From positions 35,198-99,197 of the forward strand of contig NZ_FYDL01000018.1 in assembly GCF_900187505.1 (NCBI RefSeq): 64,000 nucleotides of DNA. Direction: 5' to 3'. Below the pieces are notes generated by a model. It did not search any database and had not been told where the DNA came from. It was given only the letters and a program-made list of their open reading frames with translations. Both the position numbers and the translations under genes were made by a program. This document shows, one piece after another, positions 7,206 to 15,503 of this stretch. Positions within the stretch are counted from its first letter, which is position 1, and every line of letters begins with the position of its first letter. This stretch comes from Pseudomonas sp. Irchel s3h17 (lineage in GTDB: Bacteria > Pseudomonadota > Gammaproteobacteria > Pseudomonadales > Pseudomonadaceae).

Positions 7206-7940
7206 TCAGGCTTTCTTGATGATGTTGCCGACGTGCAGGCCGCACTCTTTCTGAGTGGCTTCTTCCCACCACCAGCGCCCTTCGCGTTCGTGCTGGTTGG
7301 GCAGCACTGGACGGGTGCAGGGCTCGCAGCCAATGCTGATGAAGCCGCGCTCATGCAGGCTGTTGTACGGCAGTTCCAGCATGCGGATGTAACCCCAGAC
7401 TTCTTCGCTGCTCATTTGCGCCAGCGGGTTGAACTTGTACAGGGTGCGTTCCGGTGTCGAGAACGCGCTGTCGATTTCCAGTACCGCCACCTGGCTGCGG
7501 GTGCCCGGGCTCTGGTCGCGACGCTGGCCCGTGGCCCAGGCGCGAACGGTGGACAGCTTGCGGCGCAGCGGTTCGATCTTGCGGATACCACAGCATTCGC
7601 TATGACCGTCCTTGTAGAAACTGAACAGGCCTTTTTCCTTGACGAAAGGTTCCAGCCTGGAGTGGTCCGGCGAGACCAGTTCGATCTGGATGTTGTAGTG
7701 CTCGCGCACCTGGTCGATGAAGCGATAGGTTTCCGGGTGCAGGCGCCCGGTGTCCAGGCTGAAGACCTTGACGTTCTTGTTGAGCTTCCAGGCCATGTCC
7801 ACCAGCACCACGTCTTCGGCGCCGCTGAAGGAGATCCACAGGTCGTCCCCGAACTCGGCAAAGGCCAGTTTGAGAATGTCCTGGGGCGATCGGGTGGCAT
7901 AGGTCGCGGCGAGTTCAGCGACGTCGAACGATGGGCTCAT
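7206..7940 (-). CDS. cysH: Phosphoadenylyl/adenylyl-sulfate reductase CysH
   Basis: This 244-aa enzyme reduces adenylyl sulfate to sulfite in assimilatory sulfate reduction, with thioredoxin as donor. Motifs seen are the PP-loop-like FSGAEDVVL, the paired cysteines of ECCGIRK, GCEPC, and the active-site cysteine in KECGLH near the C-terminus. The four cluster cysteines (CC...CxxC) mark the [4Fe-4S] type that uses APS, as in P. aeruginosa. The ATG at 7940 has AGGAAA upstream; one codon earlier is a TTG. It is divergent from thrH across 174 bp. Confidence 0.95.
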   Translation of the reverse strand: MSPSFDVAELAATYATRSPQDILKLAFAEFGDDLWISFSGAEDVVLVDMAWKLNKNVKVFSLDTGRLHPETYRFIDQVREHYNIQIELVSPDHSRLEPFVKEKGLFSFYKDGHSECCGIRKIEPLRRKLSTVRAWATGQRRDQSPGTRSQVAVLEIDSAFSTPERTLYKFNPLAQMSSEEVWGYIRMLELPYNSLHERGFISIGCEPCTRPVLPNQHEREGRWWWEEATQKECGLHVGNIIKKA

Positions 7941-8114
7941 CAAGGCGGTTTCCTACAGGTCGGTGGCGCTAAGCGCTCTCTATAGTGGCGATGGTAGCAA
8001 AAACCCGGGGCAACGGGTGCGCTCGTCTGCGTTGCGCCTATCGGTTCGACTCGCTAGAGTTCGGCAGTCCTTTTGCTCGCTCAACTCAATAATCAGTACA
8101 AATGGGAGTGTGTT

Positions 8115-8732
8115 GTGGAAATTGCCTGTCTCGACCTGGAAGGTGTATTGGTCCCGGAAATCTGGATCGCGTTTGCCGAAAAAACCGGGATTGAATCCCT
8201 CAGGGCAACCACCCGGGATATTCCCGATTACGATGTCCTGATGAAGCAGCGGCTACGCATTCTCGATGAGCATGGCCTGAAGCTGTCCGACATCCAGGAA
8301 GTGATCGGCACCCTCAAGCCGCTGGACGGCGCCATCGAGTTCGTCAACTGGCTGCGTGAGCGCTTCCAGGTGGTGATTCTGTCCGACACCTTCTACGAAT
8401 TTTCCCAGCCACTGATGCGTCAGCTGGGTTTCCCGACCTTGTTGTGCCACCGCCTGGTGACCGATGAAACCGGTCGAGTGACCGGCTACCAGTTGCGTCA
8501 GAAAGACCCCAAGCGTCAGTCGGTGCTGGCGTTCAAGAGCCTTTACTACCGGGTGATCGCGGCCGGCGACTCGTACAACGACACGACCATGCTGGGTGAA
8601 GCGGACGCCGGCATCCTGTTCCATGCCCCCGACAATGTGATTCGCGAATTCCCGCAGTTCCCGGCGGTGCACAGCTTTGCCGAGCTCAAGCAGGAGTTTC
8701 TCAAGGCCTCGAACCGTGAGTTGAGCCTGTAA
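8115..8732 (+). CDS. thrH: Bifunctional phosphoserine phosphatase/homoserine phosphotransferase ThrH
   Basis: This 205-aa HAD enzyme has motif I as CLDLEGVLVPE, with the second Asp replaced by Glu as is typical for ThrH; motif II is the Ser in ILSDTF and motif IV is AAGDSYNDTTML. In P. aeruginosa ThrH transfers phosphate from phosphoserine to homoserine and can bypass a thrB defect. The start is GTG at 8115, supported by GGGAG 8 nt upstream and by the conserved MEIACLDLEG start. cysH-thrH-pabB is the same gene order as in P. aeruginosa. Confidence 0.94.
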   Translation: MEIACLDLEGVLVPEIWIAFAEKTGIESLRATTRDIPDYDVLMKQRLRILDEHGLKLSDIQEVIGTLKPLDGAIEFVNWLRERFQVVILSDTFYEFSQPLMRQLGFPTLLCHRLVTDETGRVTGYQLRQKDPKRQSVLAFKSLYYRVIAAGDSYNDTTMLGEADAGILFHAPDNVIREFPQFPAVHSFAELKQEFLKASNRELSL

Positions 8733-8740
8733 GTGAACAT

Positions 8741-8885
8741 TGTGGCGAGGGAGCTTGCTCCCGTCGGCCGATCCGCGCTCGGGCGCAGCAGTCGTAAACC
8801 GGTACACGCGTGCTATCTGAAGATTCGCGGTGTCAGGTTTTGGGGGCGCTCCGCACCCCAGCGGGAGCAAGCTCCCTCGCTACAA
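8741..8885. repeat. REPIN between thrH and pabB
   Basis: Two inverted REP palindromes (TGTGGCGAGGGAGCTTGCTCCC and its inverse, ending CTCCCTCGCTACA) flank a spacer of about 95 bp. It lies between convergent genes. Confidence 0.85.
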
Positions 8886-8895
8886 CAGCCCTGCA

Positions 8896-10239
8896 TCAGA
8901 GGCTTTGCAAGGTATCGAGCAACACCTTCACCTTGGTGATGGATTCCTGGTATTCGGCCTGCCAATCCGAGTCGGCGACGATACCGCCTCCGCCCCAGCA
9001 GCACACCTGACCGTCCTTGACCAACAGGCTGCGGATGGCGATCGAGCTGTCCATTTCCCCGCGAACGTCCAGATACAGCAACGAGCCGCAGTACAGGCCG
9101 CGACGGGTCGGCTCCAGCTCGTCGATGATCTGCATCGCACGGATTTTCGGTGCGCCGGTGATCGAGCCACCGGGGAAGCTGCCGGCGATCAGGTCGAGGG
9201 CGTCTTTGCGGTCGGCCAGTTCGCCGGTGACGCTGCTCACCAGGTGATGGACATTGGGGTAGCTTTCCAGGCTGAACAGTTCCGGGACGCGCACCGAGCC
9301 GACGCGGCAGGTACGACCGAGGTCGTTGCGCAGCAGGTCGACAATCATCAGGTTTTCCGCGCGATCCTTGGGGCTGGCCAGCAGTTCGGCGGCGTTGGCC
9401 GCGTCTTGTGCGGCGTCCTGCCCGCGTGGGCGGGTGCCTTTGATGGGGCGGGTTTCCACATGGCCGGCGCTGACTTTGACGAAGCGCTCGGGCGACAGGC
9501 TCAGCACGGCCCCACCGTCGGGCAGGCTTTGAAAGCCTGAGAACGGCGTCGGACAGGCTGCCCGCAGGGCGCAATACGCCGCCCAGGCATCGCCTTGGCA
9601 GGACGCGCGGAAACGTTGGGCAAAGTTGACCTGATAGCAGTCACCGGCCTGGATGTAGTGCTGGATGCGCTCGAACGCTTGCCGATAGTCGTCGGCGCTC
9701 AGGTCGGGCTGCATGGCGCCGTCCAGGCTGAACGCTGCATCGGTCGCTAGAGGGTTCTGGCTGAACAGGCCGATCAGGCGCTGGCGCTCGATTTCGTTCA
9801 GGTTGGGATGAAACACCAGTTGGCTGGTGCCGTGCAGGTGGTCGCTGATCAGGGCCCAGTCATACAGGCCGAAGCGTGCATCGGGTAACTGAAGGTCATC
9901 CAGGGCGCGGGAGGGCAGGGCTTCCAGGTGACGACCGAAATCGTAGCTCAGGTAGCCGATCAGCCCGCCAGCGAATGGCAGTTCGAAGGGGGCCGGCAGG
10001 CTGGCTTCACCCAGTCGGGCCAGGGTGTCGCGCAGGCGTTGCAGGAACGCACTGCCGCTTTCGTCCGGTGCCACTGCCAGCGTTGCCAGCGGCCAGGCAC
10101 TGAGCAGGTCATAACGGCCGCGCTCGGCACTTGGCCGGCCGCTGTCGAGCAGCACACTGCCCGGGGCATGGCGGATCGCCGCAAAATAGTGGGCGGGGTT
10201 GGCGTGATAGGGCAGCGGGTATACGGAGCAGGTCGACAT
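8896..10239 (-). CDS. pabB: Aminodeoxychorismate synthase component I PabB
   Basis: This 447-aa chorismate-utilising enzyme converts chorismate and ammonia (from PabA) to 4-amino-4-deoxychorismate for folate synthesis. The C-terminal two thirds is the chorismate-binding domain. The segment ETRPIKGTRPRG carries the lysine that separates PabB from anthranilate synthase TrpE, which has Ala there. FPGGSITGAPK and the AVADSD-like VADSDWQAEY are conserved. The N-terminal 150 residues match the anthranilate-synthase component I N-domain. It is transcribed toward thrH. Confidence 0.95.
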   Translation of the reverse strand: MSTCSVYPLPYHANPAHYFAAIRHAPGSVLLDSGRPSAERGRYDLLSAWPLATLAVAPDESGSAFLQRLRDTLARLGEASLPAPFELPFAGGLIGYLSYDFGRHLEALPSRALDDLQLPDARFGLYDWALISDHLHGTSQLVFHPNLNEIERQRLIGLFSQNPLATDAAFSLDGAMQPDLSADDYRQAFERIQHYIQAGDCYQVNFAQRFRASCQGDAWAAYCALRAACPTPFSGFQSLPDGGAVLSLSPERFVKVSAGHVETRPIKGTRPRGQDAAQDAANAAELLASPKDRAENLMIVDLLRNDLGRTCRVGSVRVPELFSLESYPNVHHLVSSVTGELADRKDALDLIAGSFPGGSITGAPKIRAMQIIDELEPTRRGLYCGSLLYLDVRGEMDSSIAIRSLLVKDGQVCCWGGGGIVADSDWQAEYQESITKVKVLLDTLQSL

Positions 10240-10350
10240 GGGCGGGGTAGATCAGCCATCGAGGCGGGGTGGCGATTGTAGACCTCTGTAGGAAATGCCT
10301 CTAGAGGGGGATGTCGGGAAGAGACACATGATAGGCGTCTGAGAGGCTCC

Positions 10351-10381
10351 TGTGGCGAGGGGGCAAGCCCCCTCATCACAA
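10351..10381. repeat. Single REP palindrome
   Basis: TGTGGCGAGGGGGCAAGCCCCCTC followed by ATCACA is a single REP-type palindrome between the ligase and pabB, both on the minus strand. It could serve as a terminator-like 3' structure of the upstream operon. Confidence 0.75.
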
Positions 10382-10385
10382 GGCG

Positions 10386-11372
10386 TCAGCCTTCGACTGG
10401 CGGAATATGCCCGAACATCTCCTGGACAAAGCGCACGCGCTCTTCCACGGTTTCGCTGATGCCCTTGGCCTTGAGTTCTTCCAGGCGCGCCTCGACCGCA
10501 TGGGTGCGCAGTGTCAGTCCGCAGTCGTTGGCAATCTGAATGTTCAACCCCGGCCGTGCGTTGAGCTCAAGGATCAGCGGGCCTTTTTCCTGGTCCAGCA
10601 CCATGTCGACACCGATGTAGCCCAGGCCGCACAGCTCATGGCAGCCGGCGGCCAGCTTCATGAAACCGTCCCAGTAGGGCAGTTGCACACCGTCGACCGC
10701 GTTGGTGGTGTCCGGGTGCTTGGCGATGATGTTGTTCAACCAGGTGCCGCGCAGCGTCAGGCCGGTGGCCAGGTCGACACCGACGCCGATGGCGCCCTGG
10801 TGCAGGTTGGCCTTGCCCCCGGACTGGCGGGTCGGCAAACGCAGCATGGCCATGACCGGGTAGCCCATCAGCACGATGATGCGAATGTCCGGTACGCCTT
10901 CATAGCTGATGCTTTTGAAGATCTGGTCGGGAATCACCCGGTACTCGATCAGCGCGCGGTCGCGGTGACCGCCCAGGGAATACAGGCCGGTCAGGATGCT
11001 GGAAATCTGATGTTCGATTTCCTCATGGCTGATGATCTTCCCCGACACGGTGCGATAGCGCCCCTCGAAGCGATCGGCGATCACCAGGATGCCGTCACCG
11101 CCGGCCCCTTGTGCCGGCTTGATCACGAAATCGCTGCGCTTGCCGATGATCTCGTCGAGCTTTTCGATTTCCTTCTCGGTGGAGATCACGCCGTACAGTT
11201 CGGGCACGTGAATGCCGGCTTTGATCGCCCGTTCCTTGGTGATGATCTTATCATCGACGATCGGGTACAGGCTGCGCTTGTTGTACTTGAGCACGTAGTC
11301 GGCGTTACGCCGGTTGATGCCCATGATGCCCCGCGCCTCCAGGGCCTTCCAGGTCTTCCAGAAACCGAACAT
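10386..11372 (-). CDS. Alpha-L-glutamate ligase-like protein (RimK-related ATP-grasp)
   Basis: This 328-aa protein is of the RimK-related ATP-grasp ligase family. The visible ATP-grasp elements are FVIKPAQGAGGDGILV (nucleotide-binding strand and loop), a central YRVIP...DIRIIVLMGYPV, and the Mg-binding LILELNARPGLNIQIAN. Family members attach an amino acid to a carboxylate, but the substrate of this subgroup is not established here. The start codon overlaps the stop of the transmembrane gene (TAATG), showing translational coupling in a three-gene operon with a protease-like and a transglutaminase-like protein. Confidence 0.88.
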   Translation of the reverse strand: MFGFWKTWKALEARGIMGINRRNADYVLKYNKRSLYPIVDDKIITKERAIKAGIHVPELYGVISTEKEIEKLDEIIGKRSDFVIKPAQGAGGDGILVIADRFEGRYRTVSGKIISHEEIEHQISSILTGLYSLGGHRDRALIEYRVIPDQIFKSISYEGVPDIRIIVLMGYPVMAMLRLPTRQSGGKANLHQGAIGVGVDLATGLTLRGTWLNNIIAKHPDTTNAVDGVQLPYWDGFMKLAAGCHELCGLGYIGVDMVLDQEKGPLILELNARPGLNIQIANDCGLTLRTHAVEARLEELKAKGISETVEERVRFVQEMFGHIPPVEG

Positions 11373-12904
11373 TACGAATCAGCCTTGAGGAAGGCTTTGA
11401 AGCGCACGAGCTCGGTCAGGCGATAGCCGCGATAACGACCCATGGCCAGCATGAAACCCACCAGGATCAGCAGGATCGCCGGGAACGTGAACACGAAATA
11501 CACCAGTTCCGGCACGCTCATGATCAGGTGCGCCAGGGAGGCGGCGAACAGGGTGCCGATCGCGACTTTCATGGCATGGCCACCACCGCGCTCTTCCCAG
11601 GTGATCGACAGGCGTTCGATGGTCATGGTCAGGATCACCATCGGGAACAAGGCCACCGACAGTCCGCGCTCCAGGCCCAGCTTATGGCTGAACAGGCTGA
11701 TGGCGGCAATCAGCACTACCACGAAGGTCAGCACCACTGACAAGCGCGGCAGCATTTGCAGCTTCAGGTGTTCAAGGTAGGAACGCAGTGACAGGCCAAG
11801 GGCGGTAATCACCGTGAACAGCACGATGCCGAAGCCCAGCTGGGTTTCGCGGAAGGCCAGGGCAATCAGCACTGGGGTAAAGGTGCCGAGGGTCTGCAGG
11901 CCGATCAGGTTGCGCAGCACCAGGATCACCAGCACGCCGATCGGGATCATCACCATGATCATGAAGGTCTGCTGGGTTTCCAGGGGCAGGCCGTACAGCG
12001 AGTATTCGAGGAAGTTGGCGTCGGTGTTTTCGTCGGTCAGCTTGGCCAGGCGAATGGCGTTCATTTCGCTGTTGTTCAGGCTGAAGGTGACGGTGGCTTT
12101 CTTGCCGCCATCGACGGTGATCAGGTTGTCATCGCCGGTCCACCACAGCAGGCGGTCGGTCGGCAGGCCCTGCTCGCCGGTTTCCGGGTTGAAGTACAGC
12201 CAGTCGGTGCCGTTGAAGCTGCGCAGCCACAGTTCCGGTGTTTGCGGCTGGTCGGCCACCAGGCGAATGGTGTGGACCTTTTCCACCGGGACGTGGGCGA
12301 TGGACAGCAGCAACTCGACGATCTTCGCCTTGTGTGCTGCTGACGGGTCGCCGGCCAGGAGCATCTTGGCGTTGTCGTCGTTGCTGTTGTTGACCCGCTT
12401 GATCGCTTCGCTGATGAAGGTCTCGACGTCGGCCGAGTGTTGGCGAATCGGCGCGAGCAGGGCTTCGGCGGCAATTTTTTCCGGGCCTTCGATGGCGATG
12501 CTGTCGCGGAAGGTCGGGCCTTTGATCTTGGGCTTTTCAGCGGTGTAGCGCTTGGTCAGCACCAGCCGGTAGTAAAGGGTCTGGTTGCCCTTGGCGCGGC
12601 GAGCCGACCAGGTGACCTTGCGGTTGCCGTCGACACGGTTGACCGCCACGCCATAGTTGTTGGAGATGAAGCTTTCATTGAGGCTGACGTAGTCGCGGCT
12701 CAAGGGCGGCACGAACATCTGGATCTTGACCGGGTCCTTGGCGCTGGCGACGAACTCGACCTTGGCGTCGATGTTCCACAGGTCGTCGGTGGCGTCTTCG
12801 GTCACCGGGATGCCCAGCACGAAAATCTGATAGGCCGTAACTGAAATGCCCAGCACCACCAGGAGGGCGATCAGCATTTTCAGATGAAGGGTAAGAGCGC
12901 GCAT
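11372..12904 (-). CDS. Inactive transglutaminase fused to seven transmembrane helices
   Basis: This 510-aa protein has an N-terminal membrane anchor (residues about 8-28), a periplasmic region to about 290 that includes the transglutaminase-like fold, and then seven hydrophobic helices from about 305 to 500 (LVILVLRNLIGLQTLGTFTP, LSVVLTFVVVLIAAISLF and others). The family is described as an inactive transglutaminase because catalytic Cys/His are missing. It lies between an ATP-grasp ligase and a retropepsin-like protease, an arrangement conserved across proteobacteria. The ATG at 12904 is 5 nt after the upstream stop. Confidence 0.88.
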   Translation of the reverse strand: MRALTLHLKMLIALLVVLGISVTAYQIFVLGIPVTEDATDDLWNIDAKVEFVASAKDPVKIQMFVPPLSRDYVSLNESFISNNYGVAVNRVDGNRKVTWSARRAKGNQTLYYRLVLTKRYTAEKPKIKGPTFRDSIAIEGPEKIAAEALLAPIRQHSADVETFISEAIKRVNNSNDDNAKMLLAGDPSAAHKAKIVELLLSIAHVPVEKVHTIRLVADQPQTPELWLRSFNGTDWLYFNPETGEQGLPTDRLLWWTGDDNLITVDGGKKATVTFSLNNSEMNAIRLAKLTDENTDANFLEYSLYGLPLETQQTFMIMVMIPIGVLVILVLRNLIGLQTLGTFTPVLIALAFRETQLGFGIVLFTVITALGLSLRSYLEHLKLQMLPRLSVVLTFVVVLIAAISLFSHKLGLERGLSVALFPMVILTMTIERLSITWEERGGGHAMKVAIGTLFAASLAHLIMSVPELVYFVFTFPAILLILVGFMLAMGRYRGYRLTELVRFKAFLKADS

Positions 12905-12909
12905 GGGTA

Positions 12910-13446
12910 TTACTCTGCGGTGTGAGCGGCGGTGGCGCAGGCGGGTTTGCCAGCAGCGTATTTAAGGCTAGGGTCGACCAGTGCATCAAAGCGTTTCAGG
13001 GCTTCGGAGCCGATCAGGAGCGGGTATTGGAATGCACTTCGGTCGGTCAAGTTCACTTCTATGCTGCGCAAAGCCGATCCCATGCAGATATCCAGCTCGA
13101 TCACCGGGCGCGCCGTGTACTTTTTTCCCTCCTCGGGATCGTAGTCGCCAGCGCGGCGCTTGATCTTGCTGACCCGCGCCAGCGGGCGTTCGATCGGGTG
13201 CGAGTGGGCGGCGTCGATGGCCAGGTAGAAACGTACCCAGGACTCGCCGTTGCGTTTGAAGCGCTTGATGTCACGGGCACTGAGGGAGGCGGTCTTGGCC
13301 CCGGTGTCGAGTTTGGCCGCGACTTCCAGGTCGATGCCTGATAGCTGTGCGTACTCGTTCAGGCCGTACACAGTCTTTTCTCCGGCGAAGCCGAGGCCAG
13401 GCAGGCAGAACAGACAGAACAAAATAGGGAGGTGCTTGAGTCTCAT
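12910..13446 (-). CDS. Periplasmic retropepsin-like protease (RimK-associated 'ATP-dependent zinc protease' family)
   Basis: This 178-aa protein has a signal peptide (MRLKHLPILFCLFCLPGLGFAG) followed by the aspartic protease-like core with the motif AKLDTGAKTASLSA, where the Asp of DTGA is the expected catalytic residue. Pfam names the family Zn_protease/DUF785, although the fold is retropepsin-like. The start at 13446 is chosen because it opens the signal peptide; an ATG at 13470 would add eight polar residues with a poor ribosome site. It is first gene of the operon with the 7-TM protein and the ligase, suggesting a role in envelope protein or peptide modification. Confidence 0.85.
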   Translation of the reverse strand: MRLKHLPILFCLFCLPGLGFAGEKTVYGLNEYAQLSGIDLEVAAKLDTGAKTASLSARDIKRFKRNGESWVRFYLAIDAAHSHPIERPLARVSKIKRRAGDYDPEEGKKYTARPVIELDICMGSALRSIEVNLTDRSAFQYPLLIGSEALKRFDALVDPSLKYAAGKPACATAAHTAE

Positions 13447-13629
13447 AAATCCTGGCGCGTTGCTGTCCATTCTTCAGTTCAAGGTGACTGGCATTACTGC
13501 GCAAGCGCCCTCGGGTGTCTGTCATAAGAAGATGACAGGCAAATGCGGGCGGCATTCTAGCACGGTGTTTTTCTGGTGCCAGCGCCGGCGGTGTCCTTTA
13601 CTTTAGTTTTACCAACGGCCTTTATTAGA

Positions 13630-13645
13630 CGATTGTCGACAATCG
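13630..13645. promoter_or_regulatory. Putative GntR (PrpR) operator
   Basis: CGATTGTCGACAATCG is a perfect 16-bp palindrome with the TTGTnnACAA core typical of FadR-subfamily operators. A second, shorter copy (GTGTCGACAAT, 13706-13716) ends directly at the start codon of the GntR gene. Autoregulation of the prp operon by its GntR protein is inferred. Confidence 0.7.
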
Positions 13646-13716
13646 CTCGAATTACTTTGACTGGTAGCGGGATATTGGTTAGTTTTTGTCGCACTGACTT
13701 GCAAGGTGTCGACAAT

Positions 13717-14439
13717 ATGCTGGATCAACTCGATCCCCCGGTGATTGCCCCGGACGATTCGGAAACCCTTTCCGAGAACGTCTTCCGTCGTATCCAGGCG
13801 GCCATTGTCAAAGGCGAGATCGCACCGGGCAGCAAAATCTCCGAGCCTGAGCTGGCGCGTACCTATGGCATCAGCCGCGGGCCGCTGCGTGAAGCGATCC
13901 ACCGCCTGGAAGGCCAGCGCTTGCTGGTTCGCGTTCCCCATGTCGGCGCCCGAGTGGTATCGCTGAGCCACGCCGAGCTTCTGGAACTCTACGAAATCCG
14001 CGAATCCCTCGAAGGCATGGCCTGTCGCCTGGCGGCCGAGCGCATGAGCCGCGAAGAAATCGACGAGCTGCGCCAGGTGCTGGAAACCCACGAGCGCGAT
14101 GCCGCGTTTCAGGCAGGCGTCGGCTACTACCAGCAGGAAGGCGATTTCGACTTCCACTATCGAATCATTCAGGGCAGTGGCAACCGCACGCTGACGCAGA
14201 TGCTGTGCGGCGAGCTGTATCAACTGGTGCGCATGTACCGCATCCAGTTTTCCGCCACCCCCAATCGGCCACGCCAGGCGTTTGCCGAGCACCACCGGAT
14301 TCTCGATGCCATCGCCGACCGTGACGGCGAACTGGCCGAGTTGTTGATGCGTCGACACATCGGCGCTTCAAAACGCAACATCGCCCGTCACTATCAGGAC
14401 GGCGCCCATCAGACAGTCACTCCACGAGGTGAGTCATGA
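13717..14439 (+). CDS. GntR-family (FadR/FCD) regulator of the prp operon
   Basis: This 240-aa regulator has a winged helix-turn-helix in residues about 20-85 (ENVFRRIQAAIVKGEIAPGSKISEPELARTYGISRGPLREAIHRLE) and an FCD effector domain to about 225 with the metal-binding His pattern (FDFHYRI, EHHRI, RRHIG). It overlaps prpB by four bases (ATGA) and is the first gene of the methylcitrate operon, so it probably represses it and responds to methylcitrate or methylisocitrate. It is unrelated to the sigma-54 type PrpR of enterobacteria. ATG 13717 is taken because the second operator half directly precedes it. Confidence 0.9.
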   Translation: MLDQLDPPVIAPDDSETLSENVFRRIQAAIVKGEIAPGSKISEPELARTYGISRGPLREAIHRLEGQRLLVRVPHVGARVVSLSHAELLELYEIRESLEGMACRLAAERMSREEIDELRQVLETHERDAAFQAGVGYYQQEGDFDFHYRIIQGSGNRTLTQMLCGELYQLVRMYRIQFSATPNRPRQAFAEHHRILDAIADRDGELAELLMRRHIGASKRNIARHYQDGAHQTVTPRGES

Positions 14440-15329
14440 GTTCCAACAAGAGCACACCAGGCCAGCGTTTCCGTGATGCGGTTGCCAGCGAGCAACCGTT
14501 GCAAGTGGTCGGCGCGATCAATGCCAACCACGCGCTGCTGGCCAAGCGCGCCGGTTTCAAGGCCATTTACCTGTCCGGTGGCGGTGTCGCTGCCGGCTCC
14601 CTCGGCGTACCGGACCTGGGCATTACCAGCCTGGATGACGTACTGACCGACGTGCGCCGTATCACCGACGTCTGCGACCTGCCGCTGCTGGTCGACGTGG
14701 ACACCGGTTTCGGTTCCTCGGCCTTCAACGTGGCCCGTACCGTGAAGTCGATGATCAAGTTCGGCGCCGCGGCGATTCACATCGAAGACCAGGTGGGCGC
14801 CAAGCGCTGCGGTCACCGCCCGAACAAGGAAATCGTGACCCAGCAGGAAATGGTCGACCGTATCAAGGCCGCAGTCGACGCGCGTACCGACGACAGCTTC
14901 GTGATCATGGCCCGCACCGACGCCCTGGCGGTGGAAGGCCTGGAGTCGGCGCTGGATCGTGCCGCCGCCTGCATCGAAGCCGGTGCCGACATGGTGTTCC
15001 CGGAAGCGATCACCGAACTCGAGATGTACAAGCTGTTCGCCAGCCGCGTGAAAGCGCCGATCCTGGCCAACATCACCGAATTCGGTGCCACGCCGCTGTA
15101 CACCACCGAGCAGCTCAAGGCCGCCGACGTGTCCCTGGTGCTGTACCCGCTGTCGGCTTTCCGCGCCATGAACAAGGCCGCGGAAAACGTCTACACCGCG
15201 ATCCGCCGCGACGGTACGCAACAGAACGTCATCGACACCATGCAGACGCGCATGGAGCTTTACGATCGCATCGACTACCACACCTTCGAGCAGAAGCTCG
15301 ATGCGTTGTTTGCCCAGAAAAAGAGCTGA
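14436..15329 (+). CDS. prpB: 2-Methylisocitrate lyase PrpB
   Basis: This 297-aa enzyme cleaves 2-methylisocitrate to pyruvate and succinate, the last step of the methylcitrate cycle for propionate. It belongs to the isocitrate lyase/PEP mutase superfamily: the active-site loop KRCGH (in GAKRCGHRPNK) and the Mg-binding DVDTGFG and HIEDQ segments are present. Length is as in other proteobacteria. It is translationally coupled to the upstream GntR gene. Confidence 0.97.
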   Translation: MSSNKSTPGQRFRDAVASEQPLQVVGAINANHALLAKRAGFKAIYLSGGGVAAGSLGVPDLGITSLDDVLTDVRRITDVCDLPLLVDVDTGFGSSAFNVARTVKSMIKFGAAAIHIEDQVGAKRCGHRPNKEIVTQQEMVDRIKAAVDARTDDSFVIMARTDALAVEGLESALDRAAACIEAGADMVFPEAITELEMYKLFASRVKAPILANITEFGATPLYTTEQLKAADVSLVLYPLSAFRAMNKAAENVYTAIRRDGTQQNVIDTMQTRMELYDRIDYHTFEQKLDALFAQKKS

Positions 15330-15337
15330 ATCAAGCC

Positions 15338-15440
15338 CTGTAGGAGCGAGCACGCTCGCGATGGACGTCAACGATAACGCGGGGCCCCTGATACACCGAG
15401 GTGTGCCGTCCACCATCGCGAGCAAGCTCGCTCCTGCAGG
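15338..15440. repeat. REPIN between prpB and prpC
   Basis: TGTAGGAGCGAGCACGCTCGCGATGG and its inverse (CCATCGCGAGCAAGCTCGCTCCTGCA) flank about 45 bp. It sits inside the operon and is transcribed with it. Confidence 0.85.
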
Positions 15441-15503
15441 GGCGGGGTAATCCCGACCAATGTATTTGCCGATTCCCTAACAAATTCAAGATTGGAGAGA
15501 GCA

